NCBI GenBank assembly: GCA_902768985.1
Contig: CACXNA010000003.1
Span: forward strand, 122,675 to 166,251
DNA: 43,577 bases
Direction: 5' to 3'
Source of the DNA: an uncultured Bacteroidia bacterium
GTDB taxonomy: Bacteria > Bacteroidota > Bacteroidia > Bacteroidales > UBA932
In this document: one piece after another, positions 17,045-26,000 of the stretch
How the letters are laid out: each line of letters opens with the position of its first letter
How positions within the stretch are numbered: position 1 is the stretch's first letter
The notes under the pieces: model-generated
Told to the model about the DNA's origin: nothing
The model's database searches: none
What the model saw: only the letters and a program-made list of their open reading frames with translations
Program-made: the position numbers and the translations under genes

Positions 17045-17611
17045 ATGAATTACAGATACAGAGTCACCCTCTCCGGTATCAAAGGCTTTTACCGGGTATA
17101 CGTCGTGAACGGCGACAATTCGCTGTATACGTTCCATAAGCAGCTCCGCGCAGACCTCGAGTTCCCTATGGACCAGCCCATCCTCTTCAAGGCGCTCGGC
17201 GCCGAGGGAGAGGTCGTGGCGCGCTACGCGCTCATGGACATCGGCTACGGCGCCGTGGACAACGTGACCATCGCCGACACCATCAAGGCCGGGGTCGCCA
17301 GTTTCGTGTATTTCTATGACATCGCATCCAAGAAGAACGTGATCATCACCCTGGAGGGCGAGACCTCCGAGGTCACGGCCACGCCGCGCGTCGTCGAGAC
17401 CAAGGGTCCCATTCCCCTGGAGTTCGAGAACGGCTACGTCGCCTTCGAGGACCTGCCGGAAGAGCGCCGGCACCTGCCGGGCGAGGCCCGCGGGGGCGAT
17501 GATGAAGACGATGACGACGAGGATGATGAAGATTTCGACGACGAAGACGAGGACGATGAGGAGGATGAGGACAAGGACGAAGAAGAGCTCCTCTACGACG
17601 AAAACGAATAA
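17045..17611 (+). CDS. pRiA4b ORF-3-like (IS1096 TnpR-like) protein with acidic tail
   Basis: 188 aa. Residues 1-125 (MNYRYRVTLSGIKGFYRVY, later ILFKALGAEGEVVARYALMDIG and VYFYD) resemble the PRiA4_ORF3 family, a beta-rich domain of unknown function once linked to mobile elements; here it looks like a chromosomal housekeeping copy without a transposase. From about residue 147 to the end the protein is almost only Asp and Glu with a few Lys, a low-complexity tail such as is seen in nucleic-acid mimics or chaperone-like proteins. No signal peptide. It is divergent from yigZ and probably leaderless, and it ends at a strong bidirectional terminator. Family call moderate; function unknown. Confidence 0.7.
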   Translation: MNYRYRVTLSGIKGFYRVYVVNGDNSLYTFHKQLRADLEFPMDQPILFKALGAEGEVVARYALMDIGYGAVDNVTIADTIKAGVASFVYFYDIASKKNVIITLEGETSEVTATPRVVETKGPIPLEFENGYVAFEDLPEERRHLPGEARGGDDEDDDDEDDEDFDDEDEDDEEDEDKDEEELLYDENE

Positions 17612-17613
17612 CA

Positions 17614-17643
17614 AAGAAAGCCACCCGGTCGGGTGGCTTTCTT
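17614..17643. terminator. bidirectional rho-independent terminator
   Basis: Perfect 13-bp stem AAGAAAGCCACCC/GGGTGGCTTTCTT with a 4-base loop, A-rich on the left and T-rich on the right. It sits between the convergent ends of the acidic-tail gene (stop at 17611) and the FKBP gene (stop at 17672). Confidence 0.9.
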
Positions 17644-17648
17644 ATTAG

Positions 17649-17669
17649 ATTCCGGGTCAGGCCCGGAAT
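17649..17669. repeat. stop-adjacent ATTCCGGG palindrome, copy 2
   Basis: Perfect 8-bp stem ATTCCGGG/CCCGGAAT with loop TCAGG, 2 bp beyond the FKBP stop codon. Same family as 5285-5307 and 41324-41344. Confidence 0.75.
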
Positions 17670-17671
17670 GA

Positions 17672-18439
17672 TTATTTCTTCTTGGTCTCCTCGACCGGTG
17701 CGGGCTCCACGTACGGGGCGACCTTGGTCAGTTCGACGTTGAAGAGGAGCACGGAGTTGCCCGGGATGGTCTGCTGACCCTGCTCGCCATAACCGAGTTC
17801 GGACGGGATGAAGAGGTCGATCTTGCCGCCTTCGCCGATGAGCTGCAGGCCCTCGGTCCAGCCGGGGACGACGCGGTTGAGCGTCAGGCGGATCGGCTCG
17901 GCGTCCTCGGACACCTGGTCAAACACGGTACCGTCGAGGAGGGAGCCCTTGTAGCGCACCCACACGGTGTCCTGCGGACCCGGCTTCACATCGTTACCGG
18001 CCTCGATGATCTTGTACTGCAGGCCGGACTCGGTCGTGACGACGCCGTCCTTCTTGCCGTTGGACTCGAGGAACTTCTCGCCCTTCTGCTTGTTCATCAT
18101 GGAAAGGCCGCTGCTGCGCTTCTCCAGGAAGTTGTTGAACAGGTCGTTCATCTTGTTCGGGTCCACCTTGAACTGCTTGACGAAGTCAGGATCCTGGACA
18201 TTGCCCTTCGCGTTCACGAAATCCTTCATACCCTTGACGATCTCGCCATAGTTGAGGTCGGAACCGAAGTCATATCCCTTCAGGAAAGAACCGAAGTTGA
18301 TACCGAGCAGGTAGCTCACGGAGTCAATCTGAGCCCGGGAGGGCTGGAATTCTTTGGGGAGCTGCTCCCCCGGCTTGCTCGTGCAAGCCACCACTGCAAG
18401 TCCCATCAGCAGGACTGCAAAAAACTTGTTTGCTTTCAT
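17672..18439 (-). CDS. FKBP-type peptidyl-prolyl isomerase lipoprotein
   Basis: Folding helper in the periplasm. The N-terminus is a lipoprotein signal with lipobox LAVVAC (C19), so it is membrane anchored. Residues about 35-125 form the FkpA-type dimerisation region (SYLLGINFG...). The FKBP domain occupies about 130-245, with VWVRYKGSLLDGTVFD, VPGWTEGLQLIGEGGK, and IPSELGYGEQG, which are the usual active-site elements. The tail PAPVEETKKK is likely disordered. The length of 255 aa is typical of Bacteroidetes homologues. It lies 24 bp downstream of the ROK kinase; it may be the end of that transcript or have its own promoter in the AT-rich gap. Confidence 0.93.
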   Translation of the reverse strand: MKANKFFAVLLMGLAVVACTSKPGEQLPKEFQPSRAQIDSVSYLLGINFGSFLKGYDFGSDLNYGEIVKGMKDFVNAKGNVQDPDFVKQFKVDPNKMNDLFNNFLEKRSSGLSMMNKQKGEKFLESNGKKDGVVTTESGLQYKIIEAGNDVKPGPQDTVWVRYKGSLLDGTVFDQVSEDAEPIRLTLNRVVPGWTEGLQLIGEGGKIDLFIPSELGYGEQGQQTIPGNSVLLFNVELTKVAPYVEPAPVEETKKK

Positions 18440-18463
18440 TAATATTAATATTTAACTAATCTC

Positions 18464-19426
18464 TTACAACTCCCAAGCCAGGGCGGAGGCGCCGAGGATG
18501 GCGGCGTCGGACTCCTTGAGCTCGGAGAAGACAATCTGCACCTTACCCTTCCAGATCTTGAGCAGGTTGTCCTCCATCGCGCGCTTCATCGGCTCGTAGA
18601 GGAACTCCTTGGCGCGGGCCAGGCCTCCGAAGAGCACGATGGCCTCCGGAGCGCTGAACGCCACAAAATCCGCGAAGCTCTGGCCGAGCAGCGTACCCGT
18701 ATAGTCGAACAGGCGGAGCGAGAAATTGTCGCCCTGCTTGGCCGCATCGTAGATGTCCTTGGAGGTGATGTTCTGCAGCTCGCGCAGCGGGGTCGGCTGG
18801 CCGGAGGCCTCCAGCCATTCGCGCGCCGTACGGGCGATGCCGATGGCGGAGCAGTAGGCTTCGAGGCAGCCGGTCTTGCCGCAACCGCACATACGTCCGT
18901 TGTTGCGGACGACGCTGGTGTGGCCCAGCTCGCCGGCGAAGCCGTCATGGCCGTAGAGGACCTTGCCGTCCACCACGATGCCGCTGCCGACGCCGGTGCC
19001 GAGGGTAATCATGATAAAATTCTTCATACCGCGCGCAGCGCCGTAGGCCATCTCGCCCACCGCCGCCGCATTGGCGTCGTTGGTCAGCGACACAGGCACG
19101 CCGCAGGCGTCGGAAAGCTTCTTGGCCAGGGGAACGGCCTCTTTGGCCGCCCAGGCGAGATTGGGGGCGAATGCCACCTCTCCCGTATAATAGTTGCCGT
19201 TCGGCGCACCGACGCCGATACCGCGGATATCCTCCATGGTCTTGTCGGCCGCAACCACGCAGGCCTTCACGGCATCGGCCAGGGCGTCAATATAGGCGTT
19301 TGCGTCCTCGCCGAAGGTGTCCGTACGGATCACGCTCTGCGCCAACACTTCGCCGCGGGCGTCCACGACGCCGATCTTGGAGGTCTGGCCTCCGATGTCA
19401 ACACCGACTACATATTGTCTTGCCAT
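18464..19426 (-). CDS. ROK family sugar kinase, probable glucokinase
   Basis: Phosphorylates a hexose, most likely glucose, with ATP in the cytosol. The N-terminal phosphate loop is GVDIGGQTSKIG. The ROK signature with zinc ligands is visible as CGCGKTGCLEAYCS, and the sugar-binding segment is LTNDANAAAVGE. The 320 aa length is standard for ROK glucokinases; it has no HTH domain, so it is a kinase and not a NagC-type repressor. It is 19 bp downstream of an FHS-family sugar transporter, which suggests uptake followed by phosphorylation of the same sugar. Substrate choice is inferred. Confidence 0.88.
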   Translation of the reverse strand: MARQYVVGVDIGGQTSKIGVVDARGEVLAQSVIRTDTFGEDANAYIDALADAVKACVVAADKTMEDIRGIGVGAPNGNYYTGEVAFAPNLAWAAKEAVPLAKKLSDACGVPVSLTNDANAAAVGEMAYGAARGMKNFIMITLGTGVGSGIVVDGKVLYGHDGFAGELGHTSVVRNNGRMCGCGKTGCLEAYCSAIGIARTAREWLEASGQPTPLRELQNITSKDIYDAAKQGDNFSLRLFDYTGTLLGQSFADFVAFSAPEAIVLFGGLARAKEFLYEPMKRAMEDNLLKIWKGKVQIVFSELKESDAAILGASALAWEL

Positions 19427-19445
19427 AATTCTCTCTGTTTATCGA

Positions 19446-20729
19446 TTAGTCCACAGGAATGTCCTTGTTCACGTTCTTGCTGCCCCAGACAGCGTAGAAG
19501 AGGATGTAGGCGAGCATCGCGATGACCAGCCAATAGGAGGCCATGTAGCTGACGTTCTTCGCGATGACGTCCTGGAGGAGGGGCATGATGCCGCCGCCGA
19601 CCACCATCATCATGAAGATGCCGGAAGCCTGCTCGGTGTACTTGCCGAGGCCCTCGACGGAGAGGTTGAAGATGGCGCCCCACATCACGGAGGTGCACAG
19701 ACCGCAGAGCACGAAGAGCAGGGCGGTCACGGGGACGCTGTGCATCACGAAGCCCTGGCCGGCCACGTAGCCCGGCATGGACACCATGATGTCCTTCGGC
19801 AGCACGATGCCCAGGAAGATGAGCAGGATGGCCACGGAGGACAGGGTCACCAGCTGGGTGCGGGTGCTGACCTTGCCGCTGATGAGGGAGCTGCACAGAC
19901 GGCCCACCATCATGAGCAGCCAGTACATGGCGGCGATGGCACCGCCGATGGCGGCGGCACCAAGCGTGCCGGCGGCGAAGGCGCCCTTGCCGTTCGGGTC
20001 GGACAGGAAGAAGTTCAGCTGGGAAGGAATGCCGATCTCAATGCCGACATAGAAGAAGATGGCCACGATGCCGAGCACGCAGTGGCGGAACTTCCACGGG
20101 CTGGCCTCGTACTTGACGGACTTGCGCTCCTGCGCAGGCTCGGGAATCTTCACGAAGGAAATGATGACGAACGCCACGGCGAACACACCCATCGCGATGA
20201 AGAGCAGCGGAGCCACGTCGGACATGGAGGTCTTGTCCGTGACCGTGCCGATGAGCACACCCACCAGGAACGGAGTCAGCGTGCCGGACAGGGAGTTCAG
20301 CGTGCCGCCGATCTGGATGAACTGGTTGCCGCGGTTGCCGCCGCCGCCCAGGATGTTCAGCATCGGGTTCACGACGGTGTTCAGCATGCAGACGCAGAAA
20401 CCGCAGATGAAGGCGCCGAGGAGGTAGATGACGAGCGAACCGCCGCCGACCTTGCTGGAGAGCCACTGGACGAACACGCCGACGAGGCCGACGGCCAGGG
20501 CGATGAGCGTCGTTTTCTTATAGCCCACCTTGACCAGCATCTTACCTGCGGGGATACCCATGAACAGATATGCGGCGAAGTTCATCAAGTTTCCAAGCAT
20601 ACCGGCGTTGGAATACTTGACCTGCCAGATGTTGCCGAACGGCGCGGCCATGTTGGTGACGAACGATATCATCGCGAAGATGAAGCACATCGTGATGACT
20701 GCCACCATGTTAACTTTTTTCTTTTCCAT
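19446..20729 (-). CDS. FHS-type MFS sugar transporter
   Basis: Inner-membrane proton-coupled permease with about 12 hydrophobic segments in 427 aa. It resembles the fucose/glucose/galactose (FucP/GluP) family: an N-terminal FVTNMAAPFGN segment and the helix NTVVNPMLNILGGGGNRGNQ, which is the family hallmark (N-P-x-x-N...GN). Directly upstream of a ROK kinase, 19 bp apart, so glucose or galactose import is the likely job. The deoxynucleoside kinase gene ends 33 bp upstream with no terminator visible between them; cotranscription is possible. Confidence 0.85.
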   Translation of the reverse strand: MEKKKVNMVAVITMCFIFAMISFVTNMAAPFGNIWQVKYSNAGMLGNLMNFAAYLFMGIPAGKMLVKVGYKKTTLIALAVGLVGVFVQWLSSKVGGGSLVIYLLGAFICGFCVCMLNTVVNPMLNILGGGGNRGNQFIQIGGTLNSLSGTLTPFLVGVLIGTVTDKTSMSDVAPLLFIAMGVFAVAFVIISFVKIPEPAQERKSVKYEASPWKFRHCVLGIVAIFFYVGIEIGIPSQLNFFLSDPNGKGAFAAGTLGAAAIGGAIAAMYWLLMMVGRLCSSLISGKVSTRTQLVTLSSVAILLIFLGIVLPKDIMVSMPGYVAGQGFVMHSVPVTALLFVLCGLCTSVMWGAIFNLSVEGLGKYTEQASGIFMMMVVGGGIMPLLQDVIAKNVSYMASYWLVIAMLAYILFYAVWGSKNVNKDIPVD

Positions 20730-20762
20730 TTGCTATTAAGGTTTAGTATTGTGAATTCTGGG

Positions 20763-21401
20763 TTATTCCCCGAACTGGGAGGGTTTCGGCGCGAAGAGGC
20801 CGTAGAGCTGCGCGTCAATCATGTCGGTCACCTTCTCGAAATCCTCGGGATTGTTGCCGAACTTGATGTTGTCGGCGTCGATGACCAGCAGGTTGCCGTC
20901 GTAGTCTTTAATCCAGTTCTCGTATTTCTCGTTCAGGCCGGTGAGGTAGTCGATGCGGATACTCTTCTCGTACTCACGGCCGCGCTTTTGGATCTGGGAA
21001 ATCAGGTTGGGGATGCTGGAACGGAGATAGATGAGCAGGTCCGGGTTGCCCACCAGCGACATCATCAGGTCGAAGAGGTCGGTGTAGTTCTCGAAGTCAC
21101 GGGTGCTCATCAGGCCCATGTCGTGCAGGTTGGGTGCGAAGATGCGGGCGTCCTCGTAGATGGTGCGGTCCTGGATGATGACATCGTCGGTCTTCGCGAT
21201 CTCCACCACGTCCTTGAAACGCTTGTTCAGGAAGTAGATCTGGAGATTGAAGGACCAGCGCTCCATGTCCTCATAGAAATCGGACAGGTACGGATTGAAG
21301 TCCACGGACTCGAATTTCGGGATCCAGCCATAATGTGCGGCCAGCATCTTGGTGAGCGTGGTTTTTCCGCTGCCGATGTTTCCTGCGATCGCAATATGCA
21401 T
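20763..21401 (-). CDS. deoxynucleoside kinase (paralogue 1)
   Basis: Salvage enzyme of the dCK/dGK family that phosphorylates deoxynucleosides. The P-loop is GNIGSGKT at residues 7-14, the catalytic/nucleoside motif is QDRTIYEDA and the lid is IQKRGREYEKSI. The length is 212 aa. It is clearly paralogous to the next gene (similar motifs and the same end IDAQLYGLF / IDAELFGLF) but carries a few extra C-terminal residues (APKPSQFGE). Lactobacilli carry tandem dAK/dGK genes whose products form a heterodimer; the same may hold here (inference). A -7 box TACATTTG lies 24 bp before the ATG, so it has its own promoter in the 36 bp gap. Confidence 0.9.
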   Translation of the reverse strand: MHIAIAGNIGSGKTTLTKMLAAHYGWIPKFESVDFNPYLSDFYEDMERWSFNLQIYFLNKRFKDVVEIAKTDDVIIQDRTIYEDARIFAPNLHDMGLMSTRDFENYTDLFDLMMSLVGNPDLLIYLRSSIPNLISQIQKRGREYEKSIRIDYLTGLNEKYENWIKDYDGNLLVIDADNIKFGNNPEDFEKVTDMIDAQLYGLFAPKPSQFGE

Positions 21402-21425
21402 ATATCTCTGTTTCTTTATAGCTTA

Positions 21426-21433
21426 CAAATGTA
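21426..21433 (-). promoter_or_regulatory. -7 promoter box of deoxynucleoside kinase 1 (TACATTTG)
   Basis: Perfect TAnnTTTG on the minus strand in the 36 bp between the two kinase genes, 24 bp before the ATG at 21401. Confidence 0.6.
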
Positions 21434-21437
21434 CAAA

Positions 21438-22052
21438 TTATTTGAATAGGCCGAACAGTTCAGCGTCAATCTTGTCGGTAATCTGGGCGAAGTCCTCCGG
21501 ATTGTTCTCGAAGTCCAGGTGGTCGGCGTCAATCACCAGCAGCGGGTCCTTGTAGGCCTCGATCCACTTCTCATAGCGCTCGTTCAGGCCGGCCAGGTAC
21601 TCCAGGTTCATGCTCTGCTCGTACTCGCGGCCGCGCTTCTGGATCTGCTCCACCAGGTGCGGCACGCCGCAGCGCAGGTAGATCAGCAGGTCCGGCGGAT
21701 TGACCATCGACATCATCAGGTGGAAAAGCTGCATGTAGGTGTCATAGTCGCGGTCCGACAGGTTGCCGAGCGCATGGTTGTTGGCCACGAAGATCTCCAC
21801 ACCTTCAAGAATCGTGCGGTCCTGGATGATGACGTCCTCGGATTTCGAAATTTCCAGCAGATCCTGGAAGCGCTGCGCCAGGAAATAGGTCTCCAGATTG
21901 TACGACCAGCGCGGGATGTCTTTGTAGTAATCCTCCAGGTAGGGATTGTAGGTCACGGCCTCGTAGCGCGGCGTCCAGCCGTAGTAAGCGGCCAGTTTGC
22001 GCGTCAGCGTGGTCTTGCCGCTGCCGATATTTCCAGCGATTCCGATATGCAT
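21438..22052 (-). CDS. deoxynucleoside kinase (paralogue 2)
   Basis: Second copy of the dCK/dGK-type kinase, 204 aa, starting MHIGIAGNIGSGKTTL; the long upstream reading is discarded because this start matches paralogue 1 and follows its promoter box. Motifs: P-loop GNIGSGKT, QDRTILEGV where paralogue 1 has QDRTIYEDA, and lid IQKRGREYEQSM. The differences beside the catalytic Arg and in the R-x-x-x-P segment (RCGVPHL versus RSSIPNL) suggest different base preference. Divergent from the metallo-hydrolase gene across a mirror-image promoter. Confidence 0.9.
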   Translation of the reverse strand: MHIGIAGNIGSGKTTLTRKLAAYYGWTPRYEAVTYNPYLEDYYKDIPRWSYNLETYFLAQRFQDLLEISKSEDVIIQDRTILEGVEIFVANNHALGNLSDRDYDTYMQLFHLMMSMVNPPDLLIYLRCGVPHLVEQIQKRGREYEQSMNLEYLAGLNERYEKWIEAYKDPLLVIDADHLDFENNPEDFAQITDKIDAELFGLFK

Positions 22053-22075
22053 GTCGCCACAATAGGTGTAACATA

Positions 22076-22083
22076 CAAATTTA
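22076..22083 (-). promoter_or_regulatory. -7 promoter box of deoxynucleoside kinase 2 (TAAATTTG)
   Basis: Perfect TAnnTTTG on the minus strand, 23 bp before the ATG at 22052 and exactly 12 bp from the opposed box at 22096-22103. Confidence 0.65.
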
Positions 22084-22095
22084 ACATAAGTTTTG

Positions 22096-22103
22096 TAATT
22101 TTG
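22096..22103 (+). promoter_or_regulatory. -7 promoter box of the MBL hydrolase (TAATTTTG)
   Basis: Perfect TAnnTTTG, 21 bp before the ATG at 22125; right half of a divergent promoter. Confidence 0.65.
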
Positions 22104-22124
22104 CCAAGCAAAAGACGCAAAGAA

Positions 22125-22826
22125 ATGCTCAATATCCGCTCTATCGGCTGTAACCTCCTTCAGGAGCGTTGCTACGTGGTCTGGCGTGAAGCCGGCCGCT
22201 GCGTGCTTGTCGATCCCGGCTGCTACGGCGCCGACGACCTCGAGACGCTCGAAGACCTCCTCACGGAGGAGCACCTGACCCCCGAGGCCATCCTGCTCAC
22301 GCACGCCCACTTCGACCACATTTTCGGCGTCAAGCCGCTCCAGGACCGCTTCGGCGGCATCCCGGTTTACCTGCACCCTGCCGAACGCGTCATTCTGGAC
22401 TACAGCGCCGACATGGCCGACCGCCTCGCGCTCACCCCGCCCGACGTCACCTTCACCTGGACGCCGCTCGCCGAGGGGCCGCTGACGGTCGCGGGGATGA
22501 CCTTCGAGGTCATCCACACCCCCGGCCACACCCCCGGCGGCGTCTGCTTCCTCGACCGCGAGGCGGAGGTCCTGTTCACCGGCGACACCCTCTTCGCCGG
22601 CTCCATCGGCCGCACGGACTTCCTCTACAGCGAATACGACGACGAGATCCGCTCCATCATGGAGAAACTCATCCTCCTCGACCCCGCCATCCGCATCTTC
22701 CCCGGCCACGGCCCCACCTCCACCATCGGCCAGGAGCGCACCGGCAACCCCTTCCTCGAACCCTTCAACGAGCCCGAAGAAACCCCGGACCCCAACCTCG
22801 AGCCCGTGGTAATCCACGGCGCATAA
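22125..22826 (+). CDS. metallo-beta-lactamase fold hydrolase (glyoxalase II-like)
   Basis: Cytosolic binuclear metal hydrolase, 233 aa. Metal ligands are visible: THAHFDH at residues 59-65, the H of HTPGHTPGG, the D of FTGDTLF and the H of FPGHGPTS. This layout is that of the glyoxalase II/YcbL subfamily, which cleaves thioesters such as S-lactoylglutathione or similar; the true substrate is unknown. The start MLNIRSIGCN is preferred over a much longer upstream reading because it follows a promoter box. Monocistronic; downstream lies copy 2 of the dispersed dyad element. Confidence 0.9.
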   Translation: MLNIRSIGCNLLQERCYVVWREAGRCVLVDPGCYGADDLETLEDLLTEEHLTPEAILLTHAHFDHIFGVKPLQDRFGGIPVYLHPAERVILDYSADMADRLALTPPDVTFTWTPLAEGPLTVAGMTFEVIHTPGHTPGGVCFLDREAEVLFTGDTLFAGSIGRTDFLYSEYDDEIRSIMEKLILLDPAIRIFPGHGPTSTIGQERTGNPFLEPFNEPEETPDPNLEPVVIHGA

Positions 22827-22913
22827 CGTCTTCGTATCAAATCTGAAACAGAATCCGGATCTAACACGGAATAAGCAGTTTTCACGGAAGCGACGGGAGC
22901 GCAGGGGTACAGT

Positions 22914-22994
22914 TGTCCTCAAAAAGGCCTTGTTTTGAGGATAAGTGGTAGAAAAACTGGGTTCCGTCCTCATTTTAGCCCTATTTTGAGGATA
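22914..22994. repeat. dispersed TCCTCAAAA dyad element, copy 2
   Basis: About 81 bp, alignable end to end with 14169-14251 with a few substitutions and two one-base gaps. The conserved core is TTTTGAGGATAAGTGG, AGAAAAAC and TTCCGTCCTCAT. It lies in the gap between the convergent ends of the MBL gene and the alpha-2-macroglobulin gene. Confidence 0.85.
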
Positions 22995-23002
22995 CTAACC
23001 AA

Positions 23003-23030
23003 AATTCGCCGGCTGGAGGGCCGGCGAATT
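23003..23030 (-). terminator. terminator hairpin after the alpha-2-macroglobulin gene
   Basis: Perfect 11-bp stem AATTCGCCGGC/GCCGGCGAATT with a 6-base loop, 22 bp past the stop at 23053. On the minus strand the stem runs into TTTTGG. The same stem core follows serA. Confidence 0.65.
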
Positions 23031-23052
23031 ACGTAGGGTGTGCCCGGGAGGG

Positions 23053-26000
23053 CTACTTCACCTCCGTCCACTTGCCGGGGACGAGGGCGGAGATCTTGTC
23101 GTCGTACATGGCCTCGCAGCTGACGGCCGGGAGGTAGAAGCGACCCGGGTAGGTGGCGGTGAGGCCGGTGGTAATCACCACACTCTGGCCGGCGCCGAGG
23201 TCGAAGAAGCTGTAGACGCGGTCGTCGCGGATGTCCTGATACGTCACACCGGCCGGGTAGGAGTAGTTCTCCTTGCCGATGCGGTCGTTCTGGATCTCCC
23301 AACCGGACGGGAACTTCTGGGCCAGGGCGAGGTCTCTCGCGTAGGAGGAACCGGTGTTCGTGATGGTCACGACAGCCTTGAAGTTGCGGCCGCGGGACAG
23401 GGTGTCGACGCGGATCGGCTGGCCGTCGGGATCGAGGAAGGTGACCTTCATGGACAGGCCGTCGGCCTTGGGCTTCTCCTCGCCCGCCTTCGGCGTGCCG
23501 GTCACGGCCACCACGGCGTGCAGCGTGCCCTTGCCCGTGTTGGAGACGTTCAGCTGGGCCTTGCCGGAGGCGTCCTTGCCGAGGTCGACTTCCTGACGGA
23601 TGATGGCCTTGGAAGTGCTGAGCTTGTAGCTCTTCTCCGGACCCTTGACCATGGCGTTCACACCGCCGCCGGCGATGGTGCGGGCGTAGTCGCTGATCGC
23701 GTAGAGCGACCAGGCGGTGGACTGCGTGCTCATGTAGTGCTGGCTGTCGTTCAGGCGGGCCGCCACCTTCTCAGCAAGCTCAAAGGCAGCCTCCTTCTGG
23801 CCGGTGAGGATGGAGGTGCGCAGGGCGATGGCCATGTTGCGGTCCTCGCTGCCGTACCAGTTATAGTAGTACTGATCCAGACTCTCCAGGTAAGGCAGGC
23901 CGTCGGTCAGCTGGGTGGCCACCTGCTTCTTGCCGTCGCTGGCAAAGGCGCCCGCGAGCATCCAGACCGCGTTGCGCGGCATCTTCCTGACGGACTCGCG
24001 GAGCAGGTTCATGGCGCTGCGCTGCGGCTTGCCGGCCGCGGCGAGGGCATAGAGACCGTAGGCGCGCACGATGTAATCTTCCTTCTTGTCGCTGACCACG
24101 CTGTTCGTCAGGTAGCGGATCAGGCCGGCCTTGAGGTCGGCGGGGACGGCATAGCCCTGGTTCTCCGCCTCCTGGAGGAAGTGGAGGGCGTAGGCGGTGC
24201 CGAAGGAGGAAGAATAGCTGCTGCCGGGCCAGTAGCTCAGGGAGCCGTCCGCGCGGCGGAAGCTGTGCAGGCGGTTGATGGCGGCGGTGACGTTGCGGGC
24301 GCTGCGCGCCACGGTGTTCTCGTCGCACTCCATCACCTGGCTCAGGTAGAGCTGCGGGAAGGCGGCGGAGATCGTCTGCTCGACGCAGCCGTACGGATAT
24401 TCAATCAAATACTTCAGGCGGCGGCCCAGGTCGATGGCGGGGATGGAGGAAAGCTCCACGGCCACGCTGTTCGTGCCGGGCAGGCCGAAGAGATCGGCGG
24501 TGGCGTCCTTGTTCTTGCCTGCGTCGAGCAGGAAGGACTGGATGCGCGTCACAGGCGGATTCGGGTTGAAGACATCGATCTCCACGCGGCTGACGGACTT
24601 TTCGGAGCCGGCCTGCGCCGTGACGGTCACGTGCGCGATGCCGGTCTGGTCGCCGACCTGGACCTCGAAGTACTCGACCTTCTGGCCGGCCTTCGTGATG
24701 CTGGTCTCGAGCGTGGAAGGACCGTTGACCGTGAGCAGGTCGTCGGTCTGGATGTCCAGCTTGACCTTGCCCACATTGTCCTTGAGGGCGATGACCGTGG
24801 ACGGGATGCGGATGGTCTCGCCGATGCTGAGCGTACGCGGCAGCGTGGCCTGGACCATCACGGGCTGGGTCACGGCGACATCCCGGGAGGTGCTGCCCTG
24901 GGCCTTGCCGTCGGTGGCGATGACCATGGCGCGCAGCGAACCGATGTACTGCGGCACCTGGACGCTGTGGGTCGCGGTCTTGCCGGCCTTCAGCTCGAAG
25001 GGACCGAGGTAGGCGACGACCGGCTTGAAGCGGTCGGCGCCCTGGCGCTTGAGTTCGCCGTTGCCGCCGTCCTCGTCACCACCGATCGCGAACAGCTGCT
25101 CGATGTGGCCGCCGTAGGCGCCGATGACGGAATCATATTCATCCCAGGTGCGCACGCGAAGGGCCTCCTTGGCGTAGAAGGCGCTCCAGGCGTCCGGGGT
25201 CTTGAAGCCGGTGAGCGAGAGGAGTCCCTCGTCCACGAGGGCGACGATGTAGCTCATCGGGCGGCCCTTCTCTTCCTTCACCTTGAAGCTCAGGGTGGAC
25301 TCCGGCTTGGTCTCGACCGGGATGTCGATCACCGGGGCGAGGTGCGAGGCGGGATCCTCAACATTGATATTCTTCACGCCGTAGAGGCGGATCGGGGCGT
25401 CGTTGTGGACGTTGCCGTGCGGCTGGATCAGCGCGATGGACGCGTAGGCGTTCGGGGTCATGTCCTTGGTCACGGGGATGCGGATCTCCGTGCTGCCGTC
25501 GAAGCACTGCACGCGGCGCGTGCTCAGGATCTTGCCGCCCTTCTCGATGGAGACGAGGGCGCTGGCGCCCGCGGCGGAAGGAATCGTGATGCGGGCCGTC
25601 TCGCCGACGGCGTATTTCTCCTTGTCGATCAGCATGTTGAGCTGCGTGGAGCCCTCGGAAGCGTCGGTCGTGGCGCTCTCGTTGACCTCGCAGAGCATGG
25701 AGGTGGAGTGGCCGCCGCGGGTGTCCGTGACGCGGATGTAGTAGAGGCCGTAAGGGGCGTCGGCCCAGTCATAGCTGAAGCTGCCCTTACCGTTGCTGGT
25801 GGAGAAGGTCTTCTCGAAGAGGAGCTCCTTGCTCCGGCTGGCCATGTAGCTGGCGATCTCGCCGGAGGCGTCCCACCACCAGCTCCAGTTCACGTGGTAG
25901 ACCTCGGCGTGCAGGCCGGAGGTGTTCGTAGCCTTGCCCTCCGGATCTACGGTGGCGACTTCGAACTTCTGGGACTTGCCCGCCTGGATGAAGCGGTCGC

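Noticed and set aside
17045-17611. Insertion sequence suggested by the IS1096 TnpR-like label
   Set aside because: No transposase, terminal inverted repeats or target duplication; the gene has its own promoter and terminator like its neighbours.
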